A stretch of 19,455 bases of DNA from CAZCDM01 sp964497475 (GTDB lineage Bacteria; Planctomycetota; Phycisphaerae; SM23-33). The stretch's first letter is position 1. Every line of letters starts with the position of its first letter. Under the pieces are notes generated by a model. That model searched no databases and had not been told where the DNA came from. It saw nothing but the letters and a program-made list of their open reading frames with translations. The translations under genes and the position numbers were made by a program. The stretch lies in assembly GCA_964497475.1 (NCBI GenBank), contig CAZCDM010000026.1:1-19455 (forward strand). The letters run 5' to 3'. Of the stretch, positions 6,675-14,078 are shown piece by piece.

Positions 6675-7010
6675 ATGGCATCGGAACACACGCTCGAACT
6701 GACCGACGAAAATTTTCAGCAGGAAGTCCTCGATTCGGACGTGCCGGTCCTGGTCGACTTCTGGGCCGAGTGGTGCATGCCCTGCAAGATGCTCGCCCCG
6801 ACGATTGACGAGCTGGCCGAGGAGTACGGCGGGTCCGTGAAGGTCGGTAAGATGGATACCGACAACAATCGCGACACCTCGATGAAGTTCGGCATCAGTG
6901 CGATTCCGACGCTGATCCTCTTCCACAATGGCGAGCCGATCAAAAAGTTCGTCGGCCTGCAGCAGAAGAACGAACTCAAGAGCGCCATCGACGAGGCCGT
7001 CCAGGGCTGA
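6675..7010 (+). CDS. trxA: Thioredoxin with a CMPC active site
   Basis: 111 residues, the normal length of thioredoxin 1. The active-site segment is VDFWAEWCMPCKMLAP (C34 and C37), and the cis-proline loop is GISAIPTLILFHNGE. It should reduce protein disulfides using thioredoxin reductase in the cytoplasm. The odd point is Met in place of Gly in the usual CGPC; the dipeptide between the cysteines sets the redox potential in this family, so this protein may have shifted properties. The start is fixed by an AAGGAG ribosome site 6 bases before the ATG, and a strong promoter lies upstream. It is followed after two bases by the nnrE start, so the two are probably translated from one message. Confidence 0.93.
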   Translation: MASEHTLELTDENFQQEVLDSDVPVLVDFWAEWCMPCKMLAPTIDELAEEYGGSVKVGKMDTDNNRDTSMKFGISAIPTLILFHNGEPIKKFVGLQQKNELKSAIDEAVQG

Positions 7011-7012
7011 TC

Positions 7013-7699
7013 GTGGATTCGCTTTCCCGCGACCAGGTTCGCTCGATCGACCGTATCGCCATCGAAACCCTCGGCGTGCCGGGCGTGGTGCTGATGGAAA
7101 ACGCCGGGCGGAATTGCGCCGATGAAATCGAACGATTCATGCGCGGCGTCTCTGCGCGGCGGATGGCGGTCGTGGCCGGCAAGGGCAATAACGGCGGCGA
7201 TGGCTACGTCATCGCCCGGCAGTTGCACAATCGCGGGGCTCGCGTCGAAGTGTTTCTCCTGGCTGACGATGACGCCATTGCTGGCGATGCGGCCGTGAAT
7301 CTGACGATCATCCGGAACCTCGCTCTGCCGATCCATTCCCCCGCGGACGCTCGGCCTGAATCGCTCGGCCAGAGGTTGCTGGACGGAGCGTTCGATCTGA
7401 TCGTGGACGCCATCGGCGGGACGGGGATTTCCGGTACGCTGCGGGGCGGCCTGGCCGAGGCGGTCGAGCAGGTCAACCGCGCCGCGGCTGTCGGGTCGAT
7501 TCCGGTCGTGGCTGTCGATATCCCCACGGGGCTGAATTGCGATACCGGCCGGGCTGAGGGGCCTGCCATCCGGGCCGATCGGACGGTGACGTTCGTGGCC
7601 AGGAAAATGGGCTTCGATCAGCCAGCCAGCCTGGAGTTTACCGGCGAGGTCGCGGTGGTGGATATCGGCATTGACCCGGCCGACGTGCTGGGCAGGTAG
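7013..7699 (+). CDS. nnrE: NAD(P)H-hydrate epimerase (YjeF N-terminal domain)
   Basis: 228 residues matching the stand-alone YjeF_N domain. It has MENAGRNCADEI (28-39), the nucleotide-binding GKGNNGGDGYVIARQL (57-72), VDAIGGTGISG (131-141) and DIPTGLNCDTG (169-179). The enzyme epimerises damaged R-NAD(P)HX to the S form so that a dehydratase can restore it. That dehydratase (the YjeF C-terminal half, NnrD) is not fused here and is not in the window. The start is GTG at 7013, two bases after the trxA stop; no later start would keep the N-terminal helix. Cotranscription with trxA is likely, and a redox-maintenance link is a mild inference. Confidence 0.9.
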   Translation: MDSLSRDQVRSIDRIAIETLGVPGVVLMENAGRNCADEIERFMRGVSARRMAVVAGKGNNGGDGYVIARQLHNRGARVEVFLLADDDAIAGDAAVNLTIIRNLALPIHSPADARPESLGQRLLDGAFDLIVDAIGGTGISGTLRGGLAEAVEQVNRAAAVGSIPVVAVDIPTGLNCDTGRAEGPAIRADRTVTFVARKMGFDQPASLEFTGEVAVVDIGIDPADVLGR

Positions 7700-7744
7700 T
7701 GGCTGTAAAGGGTGCGTTAATTCGCTGTCAGGACAGGTGAGCTA

Positions 7745-7773
7745 TTGTCACCCGGCCGGTTGTATCGTATAAT
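7745..7773 (+). promoter_or_regulatory. Strong sigma-70-type promoter of fba
   Basis: TTGTCA (7745-7750), exactly 17 bases, then a perfect TATAAT (7768-7773). Transcription would start near 7780, giving a leader of about 40 bases ending in AAAGGA before the ATG at 7820. This is the closest match to consensus in the window and suits a highly expressed glycolytic gene. Confidence 0.85.
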
Positions 7774-7819
7774 CCCCAGTCCACCAGGAACACCCTAACC
7801 CCGAAAGGACATATCCACT

Positions 7820-8842
7820 ATGCCCCTGATTCCCATGCGAACGCTGCTGGACCACGCCGCCGAGAACGACTACGGCGTGGCGGCCCTGAACGTCAACAAT
7901 ATGGAGCAGATCCAGGCGATCATGGAAGCCGCCGAGGAAACCGACAGCCCGGTGATTATCCAGGCCAGTCGCGGTGCCCGCAAGTACACCAACGACAACT
8001 ATCTGCGTCACCTCATTCTGTCGGCTTCCGAGCTGTACCCGACCATTCCGATCGTGATGCACCAGGATCACGGCAATAGCCCCGAGACCTGCATGAGCGC
8101 GATCGAGAACGGCTTTACCAGCGTGATGATGGACGGCTCGCTGGACGAGGCGGGCAAGAACCCCAACACGTTCGAGCAGAACGTGGACGTGACCAAAGAG
8201 GTCGTCGACGCCGCCCATGCCAAGGGCGTCAGCGTCGAGGGTGAGATCGGCTGCCTCGGCGGCATCGAGGACGGCCACGGTGCGGGCCTGAGCGAGGAAG
8301 AAGCCCAGGAGCACCTGACGGACCCGGCCCAGGCCGAGGAGTTCGTCGCCAAGACCGGCGTCGATGCCCTGGCCGTCGCCATCGGAACGAGCCATGGTGC
8401 CTACAAGTTCACCAAGAAGCCCACCGGCGATGTGCTGCGGATGGACGTGATCGAGGATATCCACAAGCGTCTGCCCAACTGTCACATCGTCATGCACGGG
8501 TCCAGCTCGCTGCCGCAGGAGCTGCGGGACATCATCAACGAGTTCGGCGGTGACCTCAAGCCGGCCTACGGCGTGCCCGTCGAGGAAATCCAGCGCGGCA
8601 TCAAGCACGGCGTGCGGAAGGTCAACGTCGATACCGACAACCGCCTGGCCATGACCGGCGCGATCCGCAAGGTCTTCTCCGAGAAGCCCGAGGAGTTCGA
8701 CCCCCGCAAGTACCTCGGCCCGGCCCGCGAGGCGATGAAAGTCGTCTGCAAGGCCCGCATGACCGCCTTCGGTCAGGCCGGCTGGGCGGGCAAGGTGCCC
8801 ACCACCTCCTGCAAGGAGCTGATCGACTTCTACAAGGCGTAA
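7820..8842 (+). CDS. fba: Fructose-bisphosphate aldolase, class II (Calvin-cycle subtype)
   Basis: 340 residues, the usual length of the CbbA/Fba Calvin-type subgroup. Motifs include HQDHGNSPETCMSAI (D83, H84), GFTSVMMDGSLDE, EGEIGCLGG (140-148), the zinc histidine in IGTSHGAYKF, MHGSSSLP, and KVNVDTDNRLA. It interconverts fructose 1,6-bisphosphate with dihydroxyacetone phosphate and glyceraldehyde 3-phosphate. It is the housekeeping enzyme, distinct from the operon aldolase at 4051-5058. The start is supported by AAAGGA about 10 bases upstream and a strong promoter. It stands alone as one transcription unit, ends in a terminator, and faces the convergent operon ending in the PPi-phosphofructokinase, another enzyme of the same metabolite. 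Confidence 0.96.
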   Translation: MPLIPMRTLLDHAAENDYGVAALNVNNMEQIQAIMEAAEETDSPVIIQASRGARKYTNDNYLRHLILSASELYPTIPIVMHQDHGNSPETCMSAIENGFTSVMMDGSLDEAGKNPNTFEQNVDVTKEVVDAAHAKGVSVEGEIGCLGGIEDGHGAGLSEEEAQEHLTDPAQAEEFVAKTGVDALAVAIGTSHGAYKFTKKPTGDVLRMDVIEDIHKRLPNCHIVMHGSSSLPQELRDIINEFGGDLKPAYGVPVEEIQRGIKHGVRKVNVDTDNRLAMTGAIRKVFSEKPEEFDPRKYLGPAREAMKVVCKARMTAFGQAGWAGKVPTTSCKELIDFYKA

Positions 8843-8878
8843 TCCAGCCGGCAGAACCGAGCAGTACGAAGCAGTCAT

Positions 8879-8916
8879 AAAAAAAGCGTCGGTCCGTTCG
8901 GGCCGGCGCTTTTTTT
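8879..8916. terminator. Bidirectional intrinsic terminator between fba and pfp
   Basis: Seven A's (8879-8885), a 10-bp stem GCGTCGGTCC/GGGCCGGCGC (8886-8895/8900-8909, two G-T pairs) with loop GTTC, then seven T's (8910-8916). Because A and T runs flank the stem, it can work for fba on plus and for the pfp operon on minus. Confidence 0.92.
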
Positions 8917-8933
8917 GTTTTAACTGTGATTGT

Positions 8934-8967
8934 CGCAGCCGCGAGCCATCTGTAGCGGCTGCGTTTT
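8934..8967 (+). terminator. Second hairpin after fba, possible back-up terminator
   Basis: A perfect 9-bp stem CGCAGCCGC (8934-8942) with GCGGCTGCG (8955-8963), a 12-base loop, then four T's (8964-8967). It lies just beyond the bidirectional terminator. The short T-run makes it weaker. Confidence 0.55.
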
Positions 8968-9032
8968 CGATGTCCGGCCGGTGCGCCTCAGGCAGGTCCG
9001 TCTTTGGCGGGCTGATTGCCCGGCCCGGCCGG

Positions 9033-10256
9033 TCAAAACAGCTTGCCCACCTCGGGCAGTCCGCCGACGAGCGGCAGGGCGTAGTCGATAAAGCCCTTGG
9101 TGATGTGATTGCCCGCCTTGTTGATGAACTTGCGCGGCAGGTCCTTGGTGTGCCGGGCGACCTCCTTCAGCTCAGCCCGTTCGTAGGTGACCTTGTAGCT
9201 CTTGGTCTTGGCGCGTTTCATGACGACCGTGCCGTCGATGTCGCCCTGGAGGGCGAGCTCGGCGGCAGTTCGGCCGCACTGGCGAGCCTCGGCCTGATCG
9301 ACCGGGCTGGCAAAGCCGGCGAAGCTCCGCTGCAGGTAGCCGTAGGTGTCGGCCCGGACGCGCAGTTTCTTGCCCTTCTGCTTGCTCTTGAGGTTCTGCT
9401 TGATGTACTCGATGAGGAAGTCGCCCAGGGCACCGCTGCCGGAGAGCTGCACATTGCCATGGCTGTCGCGCTCGACGGTATGGCCGAGTCGCTCGGCGAG
9501 GTTGGCCGCCATGGACGTGCCGGTCTCGTCGGCAATGCCTTCGGAAACGGCCACGAGGCAGCGCCCGTGCTTGTCGTACGCCTTGGCCACGTCGTCGACG
9601 AACTGGTCGATGTGGAAGGGGATTTCCGGCACGTAGACCAGGTGCGGGCCACAGGCGTCGTCGATGCGGCCGAGCACGCTCGCAGCCGTCAGCCAGCCGG
9701 CGTGACGACCCATGACGACGGAGATTTTAATGCCCGGCAGGGCCGCGTTGTCGCGGTCTTCGCCCATGAAGGCCGAGGCCACGAACCGTGCCGCCGAGCC
9801 GAAGCCCGGCGTGTGGTCGGTGACGCGGAGGTCGTTGTCGATGGTCTTGGGCACGTGGAAGCAGCGCAGCTCGTAGCCGGAGGACTTGGCCATTTCGTTG
9901 ACGATGCGGGCGGTGTCGGCCGAGTCGTTGCCCCCGATATAGAAGAAGTAGCGTACATCGTTCTTCTCGAAGACCTTGAAGATCTCTTCGCAGTAGGCTT
10001 CGTTGGGCTTGTCTCGGCTGGAGCCCAACGCCGAGGCCGGCGTGCCCGCCAGCGTCTCCAACTCCTTCTTGGAAATCTTCGTCAGGTCGATGAAGTCGTC
10101 CTGCACGATGCCCGCCACGCCGTGATGGGCGCCGAGTATCTTCGGGATGGACTTGCAGCCCTGCAGCGTCTCGACGACGCCGACGAGGGACTGGTTGATG
10201 ACGGCGGTGGGCCCGCCGGACTGGCCGATGACAGCATTGCCTTTGATCATGCTCAT
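9033..10256 (-). CDS. pfp: 6-phosphofructokinase, pyrophosphate-dependent type
   Basis: 407 residues of the PfkA family. It has GQSGGPTAVINQSL (11-24), YIGGNDSADTA (106-116), PKTIDNDL (136-143), GFGSAARF (151-158) and MGRHAGWLT (182-190). In the family the Asp after GGN (D111, replacing the ATP-type Gly) and the Lys in PKTIDND (K137, replacing Gly) mark use of pyrophosphate instead of ATP, so the reaction is likely reversible. The start is ATG 10256, with GGAG about 9 bases upstream; ATG 10250 is the only close rival. It is last in the operon M24 peptidase-accB-accC-pfp, 41 bases after accC, and converges on fba. Confidence 0.93.
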   Translation of the reverse strand: MSMIKGNAVIGQSGGPTAVINQSLVGVVETLQGCKSIPKILGAHHGVAGIVQDDFIDLTKISKKELETLAGTPASALGSSRDKPNEAYCEEIFKVFEKNDVRYFFYIGGNDSADTARIVNEMAKSSGYELRCFHVPKTIDNDLRVTDHTPGFGSAARFVASAFMGEDRDNAALPGIKISVVMGRHAGWLTAASVLGRIDDACGPHLVYVPEIPFHIDQFVDDVAKAYDKHGRCLVAVSEGIADETGTSMAANLAERLGHTVERDSHGNVQLSGSGALGDFLIEYIKQNLKSKQKGKKLRVRADTYGYLQRSFAGFASPVDQAEARQCGRTAAELALQGDIDGTVVMKRAKTKSYKVTYERAELKEVARHTKDLPRKFINKAGNHITKGFIDYALPLVGGLPEVGKLF

Positions 10257-10297
10257 GGGTGTGCTCCGTGCATTCGTAAAGGGGTTGGCTGGGCGGC

Positions 10298-11647
10298 TCA
10301 GCTGCCGGCCAGCATCTCGCGTTCGATGAAGGTCGTGTCCCACTGGCCCTGGACGAATTTGTCGTGCGAGAGGATTTCGCGGCAGAGGGGGTAGGTGGTT
10401 TTGGTCGGTTCGATGACGAACTCATCGAGGGCCCGCCGGGCCACGGCGATGGTTTCTTCGCGGGTGGGGCGGTGGACGATGAGTTTGCCGACGAGGCTGT
10501 CGTACGTCGGCGGGATGGTATAGCCCTGGTAGACGTGGCTGTCCCACCGCACGCCGAGCCCGCCGGGCGCGACGAATGCATCGATGCGCCCCGGGCTGGG
10601 GCGGAAGCCGTGGGCGGGGTCTTCGGCATTGATGCGACACTCGATGGCCGAGCCGTTCTGGGCGATGTCGTCCTGGCTGAGCCAGAGCTTCTCGCCCTGG
10701 GCGATGCGAAGCTGGGCGTTGACGAGGTCCACCCCGGTGACTTCCTCGGTGATGGGGTGCTCGACCTGGATGCGGGTGTTGACTTCCAGGAAGTAGAAGT
10801 TGTGGTCGGCATCGAGCATGTACTCGACCGTGCCGGCGTTCTGGTAGCCGACCTCGCGGGCCAGCCGGGCCGCAGAGGCACAGATCGCCTCGCGGAGTTC
10901 ATCATCGATGCCCGGGGCGGGCGTTTCCTCGATGACCTTCTGCCGCCGTCGCTGCACGCTGCACTCGCGCTCGTAGAGGTGGACCACATTGCCGTGCGTA
11001 TCGCCGAGAACCTGCACCTCGATGTGGCGGAAGTTCTCGATGCACTTTTCCATGAAGATCCGCCCATCGCCGAAGGCGACCTCGGCCTCCTGCTGGGCCT
11101 GGCGGAAGACGTTTTGCAGGGTGGCTTTGTTGTGGGCAAAGCGGATGCCTCGTCCGCCCCCGCCGGCGGCGGCTTTGAGGGCCACCGGGTAGCCAATGGC
11201 CTTGGCGATTTTCACCGCGTCGTCTTCGGTTTCGATCGCGCCGTCGCTGTCGGGCGTGGTGGGGACGTTGGCCTTTTTGGCCATGGCCTTGGCGGCGATC
11301 TTGTCGCCGAGGATCTGCATGTTCTCGACCGTCGGGCCGATGAACTGGATGTTGCAGTCGCGGCAGACTTCGGCGAAGTGGGAGTTCTCGGCCAGGAAGC
11401 CATAGCCGGGGTGGATGGCATCGACGTCGGCGATTTCGGCCGCGGCGATGATGCGCGGGATGTTGAGGTAGCTGTCGCTGCTGGGGGCGGCACCGATGCA
11501 GACGCTGTCGTCGGCGAGGTGGAGGTAGCTGGCGTCGCGGTCGGCCTGGCTGAAGATAGCGACTGTCTCCAGGCCGAGCTCTTTGCAGGCGCGGATGACC
11601 CGCAGGGCGATTTCACCGCGGTTGGCTATCAGGACGCGTGAAAACAT
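10298..11647 (-). CDS. accC: Biotin carboxylase subunit of acetyl-CoA carboxylase
   Basis: 449 residues, full length for AccC. The N-terminal domain opens with MFSRVLIANRGEIALRVIRA. The ATP-grasp domain has the glycine-rich KAAAGGGGRGIRFA loop and EKCIENFRHIEVQVLGD. The catalytic arginine motif is EVNTRIQVEHPITE. It carboxylates the biotin on BCCP with ATP and bicarbonate, the first half-reaction of malonyl-CoA synthesis. GGAG precedes the ATG, and the gap to accB is 11 bases, so the pair is translated together. The carboxyltransferase genes accA and accD are not in the window. Confidence 0.97.
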   Translation of the reverse strand: MFSRVLIANRGEIALRVIRACKELGLETVAIFSQADRDASYLHLADDSVCIGAAPSSDSYLNIPRIIAAAEIADVDAIHPGYGFLAENSHFAEVCRDCNIQFIGPTVENMQILGDKIAAKAMAKKANVPTTPDSDGAIETEDDAVKIAKAIGYPVALKAAAGGGGRGIRFAHNKATLQNVFRQAQQEAEVAFGDGRIFMEKCIENFRHIEVQVLGDTHGNVVHLYERECSVQRRRQKVIEETPAPGIDDELREAICASAARLAREVGYQNAGTVEYMLDADHNFYFLEVNTRIQVEHPITEEVTGVDLVNAQLRIAQGEKLWLSQDDIAQNGSAIECRINAEDPAHGFRPSPGRIDAFVAPGGLGVRWDSHVYQGYTIPPTYDSLVGKLIVHRPTREETIAVARRALDEFVIEPTKTTYPLCREILSHDKFVQGQWDTTFIEREMLAGS

Positions 11648-11658
11648 GGGCGCTCCGT

Positions 11659-12219
11659 TCAGGCGGGCTTGACGCGGAAGAGGACCTGGCCGAATTCCAC
11701 CGGCTGGGCGTTCTCAACGCAGACTTCGGCGATCGTGCCGGAGCACTCGGCCTTGATTTCGTTCATCACCTTCATTGCCTCGACGATGCAGACGACCGTC
11801 TCGCCGTTGACCTTGCTGCCGGCTTGGACGAACGGGTCGCTGTCGGGACTCGGGGCGGCGTAGAAGGTGCCCACCATCGGGCTGGTGATGTCCAGGAGGT
11901 TATCCGCCGGGGCGGGGGCTTCCTCGGCCGCTGCGGGCGCGGCCGCTACGGCAGCCGGGGCCGGCGAGGCGGTAAACACGCCCCGCTTGAGTGAGATTTT
12001 GCACTTGCCGTCTTCCAGGTCCAGCTCGGTGACGTCGTTGCTGGCCATCATGTTCATCAGCCGTTCGACGTCCCCCATCAGCCCGGTTGCGGGGCGTGCG
12101 GCCTTTTTTGCATTGGCCTTCTTCGCGACCGATTTCTTGGCTGCGGGCTTGCGAGCCGCCTTTTTCGCGGCAGACTTCTTCGCCGCTTTCTTTGCAGTTG
12201 TCTTCTTGGACTTGGCCAT
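11659..12219 (-). CDS. accB: Biotin carboxyl carrier protein with a Lys/Ala-rich N-terminal tail
   Basis: 186 residues. The C-terminal biotinyl domain (about 108-186) carries the biotinylation motif EAMKVMNEI with acceptor K150 and the thumb-like SPMVGTFYAAPSPDS. A Pro/Ala linker (about 84-107) joins it to a normal N-terminal helix region (GDVERLMNMMASNDVTELDL). Before that lies an unusual stretch of about 45 residues made of AKK/AAKK units (residues 3-42), like the tail of bacterial histone-H1-like proteins. The upstream ATG is preferred because AGGAAAGGA precedes it, while the internal ATG (residue 48) has no ribosome site. It sits between the M24 peptidase (19 bases) and accC (11 bases). 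The role of the tail is unknown. Confidence 0.94.
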   Translation of the reverse strand: MAKSKKTTAKKAAKKSAAKKAARKPAAKKSVAKKANAKKAARPATGLMGDVERLMNMMASNDVTELDLEDGKCKISLKRGVFTASPAPAAVAAAPAAAEEAPAPADNLLDITSPMVGTFYAAPSPDSDPFVQAGSKVNGETVVCIVEAMKVMNEIKAECSGTIAEVCVENAQPVEFGQVLFRVKPA

Positions 12220-12238
12220 CGAGGCGTCCTTTCCTAGG

Positions 12239-13363
12239 TTATTTCAGGATCCAGTGTTCGATGTCGGCCGGTAATGTGCTGAGCTTCTTTCGCCCGGTGC
12301 CGGTTACCAGCACGTCGTCTTCTATGCGGATGCCGCCAATGCCGGGCAGATAAATCCCCGGTTCGACGGTCACAACCATTCCTTTTTTCACCCGATCCGT
12401 CGCCAGTCGGCTCAGGCTCGGGGCTTCGTGAATCTCCAGGCCAATGCCATGGCCCGTACCGTGGTTGAAGGTCTCGCCGTAGCCGGCCTGGGTGATGACG
12501 TCGCGGGCGGCCTGGTCGACCGTTCGCAAGGCCGCACCGGGCCTGATTGCACGAATGGCTGCCGCCTGGGCAGCAGCCACCACGGGGTATATCTCCTTCA
12601 ATTCCGGCGGGATTGTACCGATAAAGCACACCCGGGTCAAGTCGCTGCAATAGCCGTTGACGCGGGCACCCCAGTCGAACAGCAGGGGCTGATTTTTCTT
12701 CACGACGGCCGAGCCCGGCTCGTGGTGCGGACGCGAGCCGTTGGCGCCGGCGGCGACGATGGTCGTAAAGGCCGACCCGGCCGCGCCGTGCTGCCGCATG
12801 AGGTAGTCCAGCTGCCCGGCGATGTCGGCCTCGGTTCGGCCCAGCAGGCTCCGGGCCCCGCCTGACAGAAGCTCGGTCAGAGCATCCTGGGCGATTTTGA
12901 CGGCCTTGCGGAGGGGGGGCAGCTCGTGGCGGTCCTTGCATTGACGTTGGGCCGGGACGAAGGACTTCAGCGGTACGATGCGGCGCGAGCCCAGGGCGGC
13001 ATCGAGGGCGTCTCGCATGGCCAGGGTGCAGTGGTCGGCCTGGACGCCCAGCGAGCGGACGTTCCGCCCGGTCAGCGAGTCGGCGATGGCGTCGGACATC
13101 TTCCCTTTGCGGATGTGGATGTCGATGGAAAGACACTCCTGGCGGGACTGTTCGTCGTATCGCCCGTCGGTGACGAGCACCGCCCAGTCCGCGCCGAGCA
13201 GCAGGATGCTGTCGTCGCCGGAAAAGCCGCTGAGGTAGCTCACGTCCGGCACGTGGGAGATCGCCAGGGCGGAGACTTTGCTGAGTTTGCGGGCGTTGCG
13301 GAAGGCTTTGTCGCGCCGGGCCCGGAGGGTCTGGTGGGGCAGGGTGGTTCGTTTGGATTTCAT
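12239..13363 (-). CDS. M24-family aminopeptidase (Xaa-Pro peptidase type)
   Basis: 374 residues: an N-terminal creatinase-like domain, then the pita-bread M24 fold. All five metal ligands are visible: D230 (LLFDWGARVNG), D241 (YCSDLTRV), H305 (NHGTGHGIGLEIHE), E334 (VEPGIY) and E348 (IRIEDDVLV). It removes N-terminal residues before proline, or is a PepQ-like dipeptidase; sequence alone does not decide. The start is ATG 13363, with TATAGT ending six bases before it, so translation may be leaderless; an in-frame ATG at 13381 would begin before that box. Together with accB and accC it recalls the yqhT-efp-accBC order known from Firmicutes, but efp is missing here. Confidence 0.9.
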   Translation of the reverse strand: MKSKRTTLPHQTLRARRDKAFRNARKLSKVSALAISHVPDVSYLSGFSGDDSILLLGADWAVLVTDGRYDEQSRQECLSIDIHIRKGKMSDAIADSLTGRNVRSLGVQADHCTLAMRDALDAALGSRRIVPLKSFVPAQRQCKDRHELPPLRKAVKIAQDALTELLSGGARSLLGRTEADIAGQLDYLMRQHGAAGSAFTTIVAAGANGSRPHHEPGSAVVKKNQPLLFDWGARVNGYCSDLTRVCFIGTIPPELKEIYPVVAAAQAAAIRAIRPGAALRTVDQAARDVITQAGYGETFNHGTGHGIGLEIHEAPSLSRLATDRVKKGMVVTVEPGIYLPGIGGIRIEDDVLVTGTGRKKLSTLPADIEHWILK

Positions 13364-13369
13364 GAAGGC

Positions 13370-13398
13370 ACTATACGGCATGGGCCAGCGGCGGTCAC
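13370..13398 (-). promoter_or_regulatory. Candidate leaderless promoter of the M24-accBC-pfp operon
   Basis: On the minus strand GTGACC (13398-13393), 17 bases, then TATAGT (13375-13370), then six bases to the ATG at 13363. A start of transcription about seven bases after the -10 box would fall on the ATG itself. No ribosome site is present. Confidence 0.55.
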
Positions 13399-13437
13399 GC
13401 GGTTTGTCTGGCTGCAAGGGCAGGGCGCGGGCGGCGG

Positions 13438-13466
13438 TTTACCCGGCTCGCCGGCGGCGGTACAAT
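13438..13466 (+). promoter_or_regulatory. Candidate leaderless promoter of the CYTH gene
   Basis: TTTACC (13438-13443), 17 bases, TACAAT (13461-13466), then six bases to a GTG at 13473. The geometry copies that of the divergent M24 gene. It also argues for the GTG as start, since earlier in-frame ATGs would lie upstream of the promoter. Confidence 0.55.
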
Positions 13467-13472
13467 CGGGCC

Positions 13473-14057
13473 GTGACCCACGAAGTGGAAGCCAAGTATT
13501 ACGTCGAGTCGCACGAGCCGATTCGCGATCGGCTGGGCCAGATCGCAGCGGAGTTCCTCGGCGCCTTCCTGCAGACGGACCGGTTCTACGACCGGCCTGA
13601 CCATCGCTACCGTCGCAGCGGGTGCGGGTTGCGGCTGCGGTCGGTCGAGCTGATCGAGCCGGGCCCGGGCGAGCTGGACCTCCGCCCGCTGATTACCTTC
13701 AAGGGGCAGATCGAGGCCGGTGCGTTGAAGCGGCGAAGGGAGATTCAGACGCGGTTCGACTCGCTGGAGGCGGGCTTGGCGATGCTGCCGGCCTGCGGGC
13801 TGATCCAGACGCTTATCACGCAGAAGCGCCGGGCGAGCTGGCAGGTGGGGCCGTGTACCGTTGAACTCGACGAGCTGCCGCTGCTGGGGTGTTTTGTCGA
13901 GATCGAAGGGCCGGACGAGCAGGCCATCGAAGCTCTGGCCGAGCGGCTCGGCATCGAGGGCGAGCACATCGCCCGGGCGTATCCGGACCTGCTGGCTGAT
14001 CGGTGTCGGGCCGATGGGCTGGACGCCGAGGAGATTATCTTCGGGCGGTTCGGTTGA
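13473..14057 (+). CDS. CYTH-domain protein (CyaB/thiamine-triphosphatase superfamily)
   Basis: 194 residues, right for a single CYTH domain. The signature ExExK is at the N-terminus (HEVEAKYY), followed by FYDRPDHRYRRSGCGLRLRS, ITFKGQ, KRRREIQT, KRRASW, VELDELPLLGCFVEIEG and a C-terminal helical part. The charged residues line the triphosphate tunnel of this family. Members hydrolyse inorganic triphosphate or thiamine triphosphate, or act as class IV adenylate cyclases; which applies here cannot be told. The GTG start was chosen because it directly precedes the ExExK strand and follows a promoter-like box. The upstream in-frame extension is Arg-rich and overlaps the divergent gene. The LarE-like gene follows after 21 bases. 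Confidence 0.85.
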   Translation: MTHEVEAKYYVESHEPIRDRLGQIAAEFLGAFLQTDRFYDRPDHRYRRSGCGLRLRSVELIEPGPGELDLRPLITFKGQIEAGALKRRREIQTRFDSLEAGLAMLPACGLIQTLITQKRRASWQVGPCTVELDELPLLGCFVEIEGPDEQAIEALAERLGIEGEHIARAYPDLLADRCRADGLDAEEIIFGRFG

Positions 14058-14066
14058 CAGGAGAGC

Positions 14067-14072
14067 TATACT
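14067..14072 (+). promoter_or_regulatory. -10-like box TATACT six bases before the larE-like start
   Basis: TATACT ends six bases before the ATG at 14079, the same spacing as in the two genes upstream. No good -35 lies 16-18 bases before it. An AGGAG (14059-14063) is present but rather far from the ATG (about 15 bases), so either a leaderless start or read-through from the CYTH gene is possible. Confidence 0.35.
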
Positions 14073-14078
14073 GACCCG

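Noticed and set aside
14054..14059. Perfect TTGACA before the larE-like gene
   Set aside because: It is only 7 bases from TATACT, too close for a promoter, and it overlaps the CYTH stop codon.
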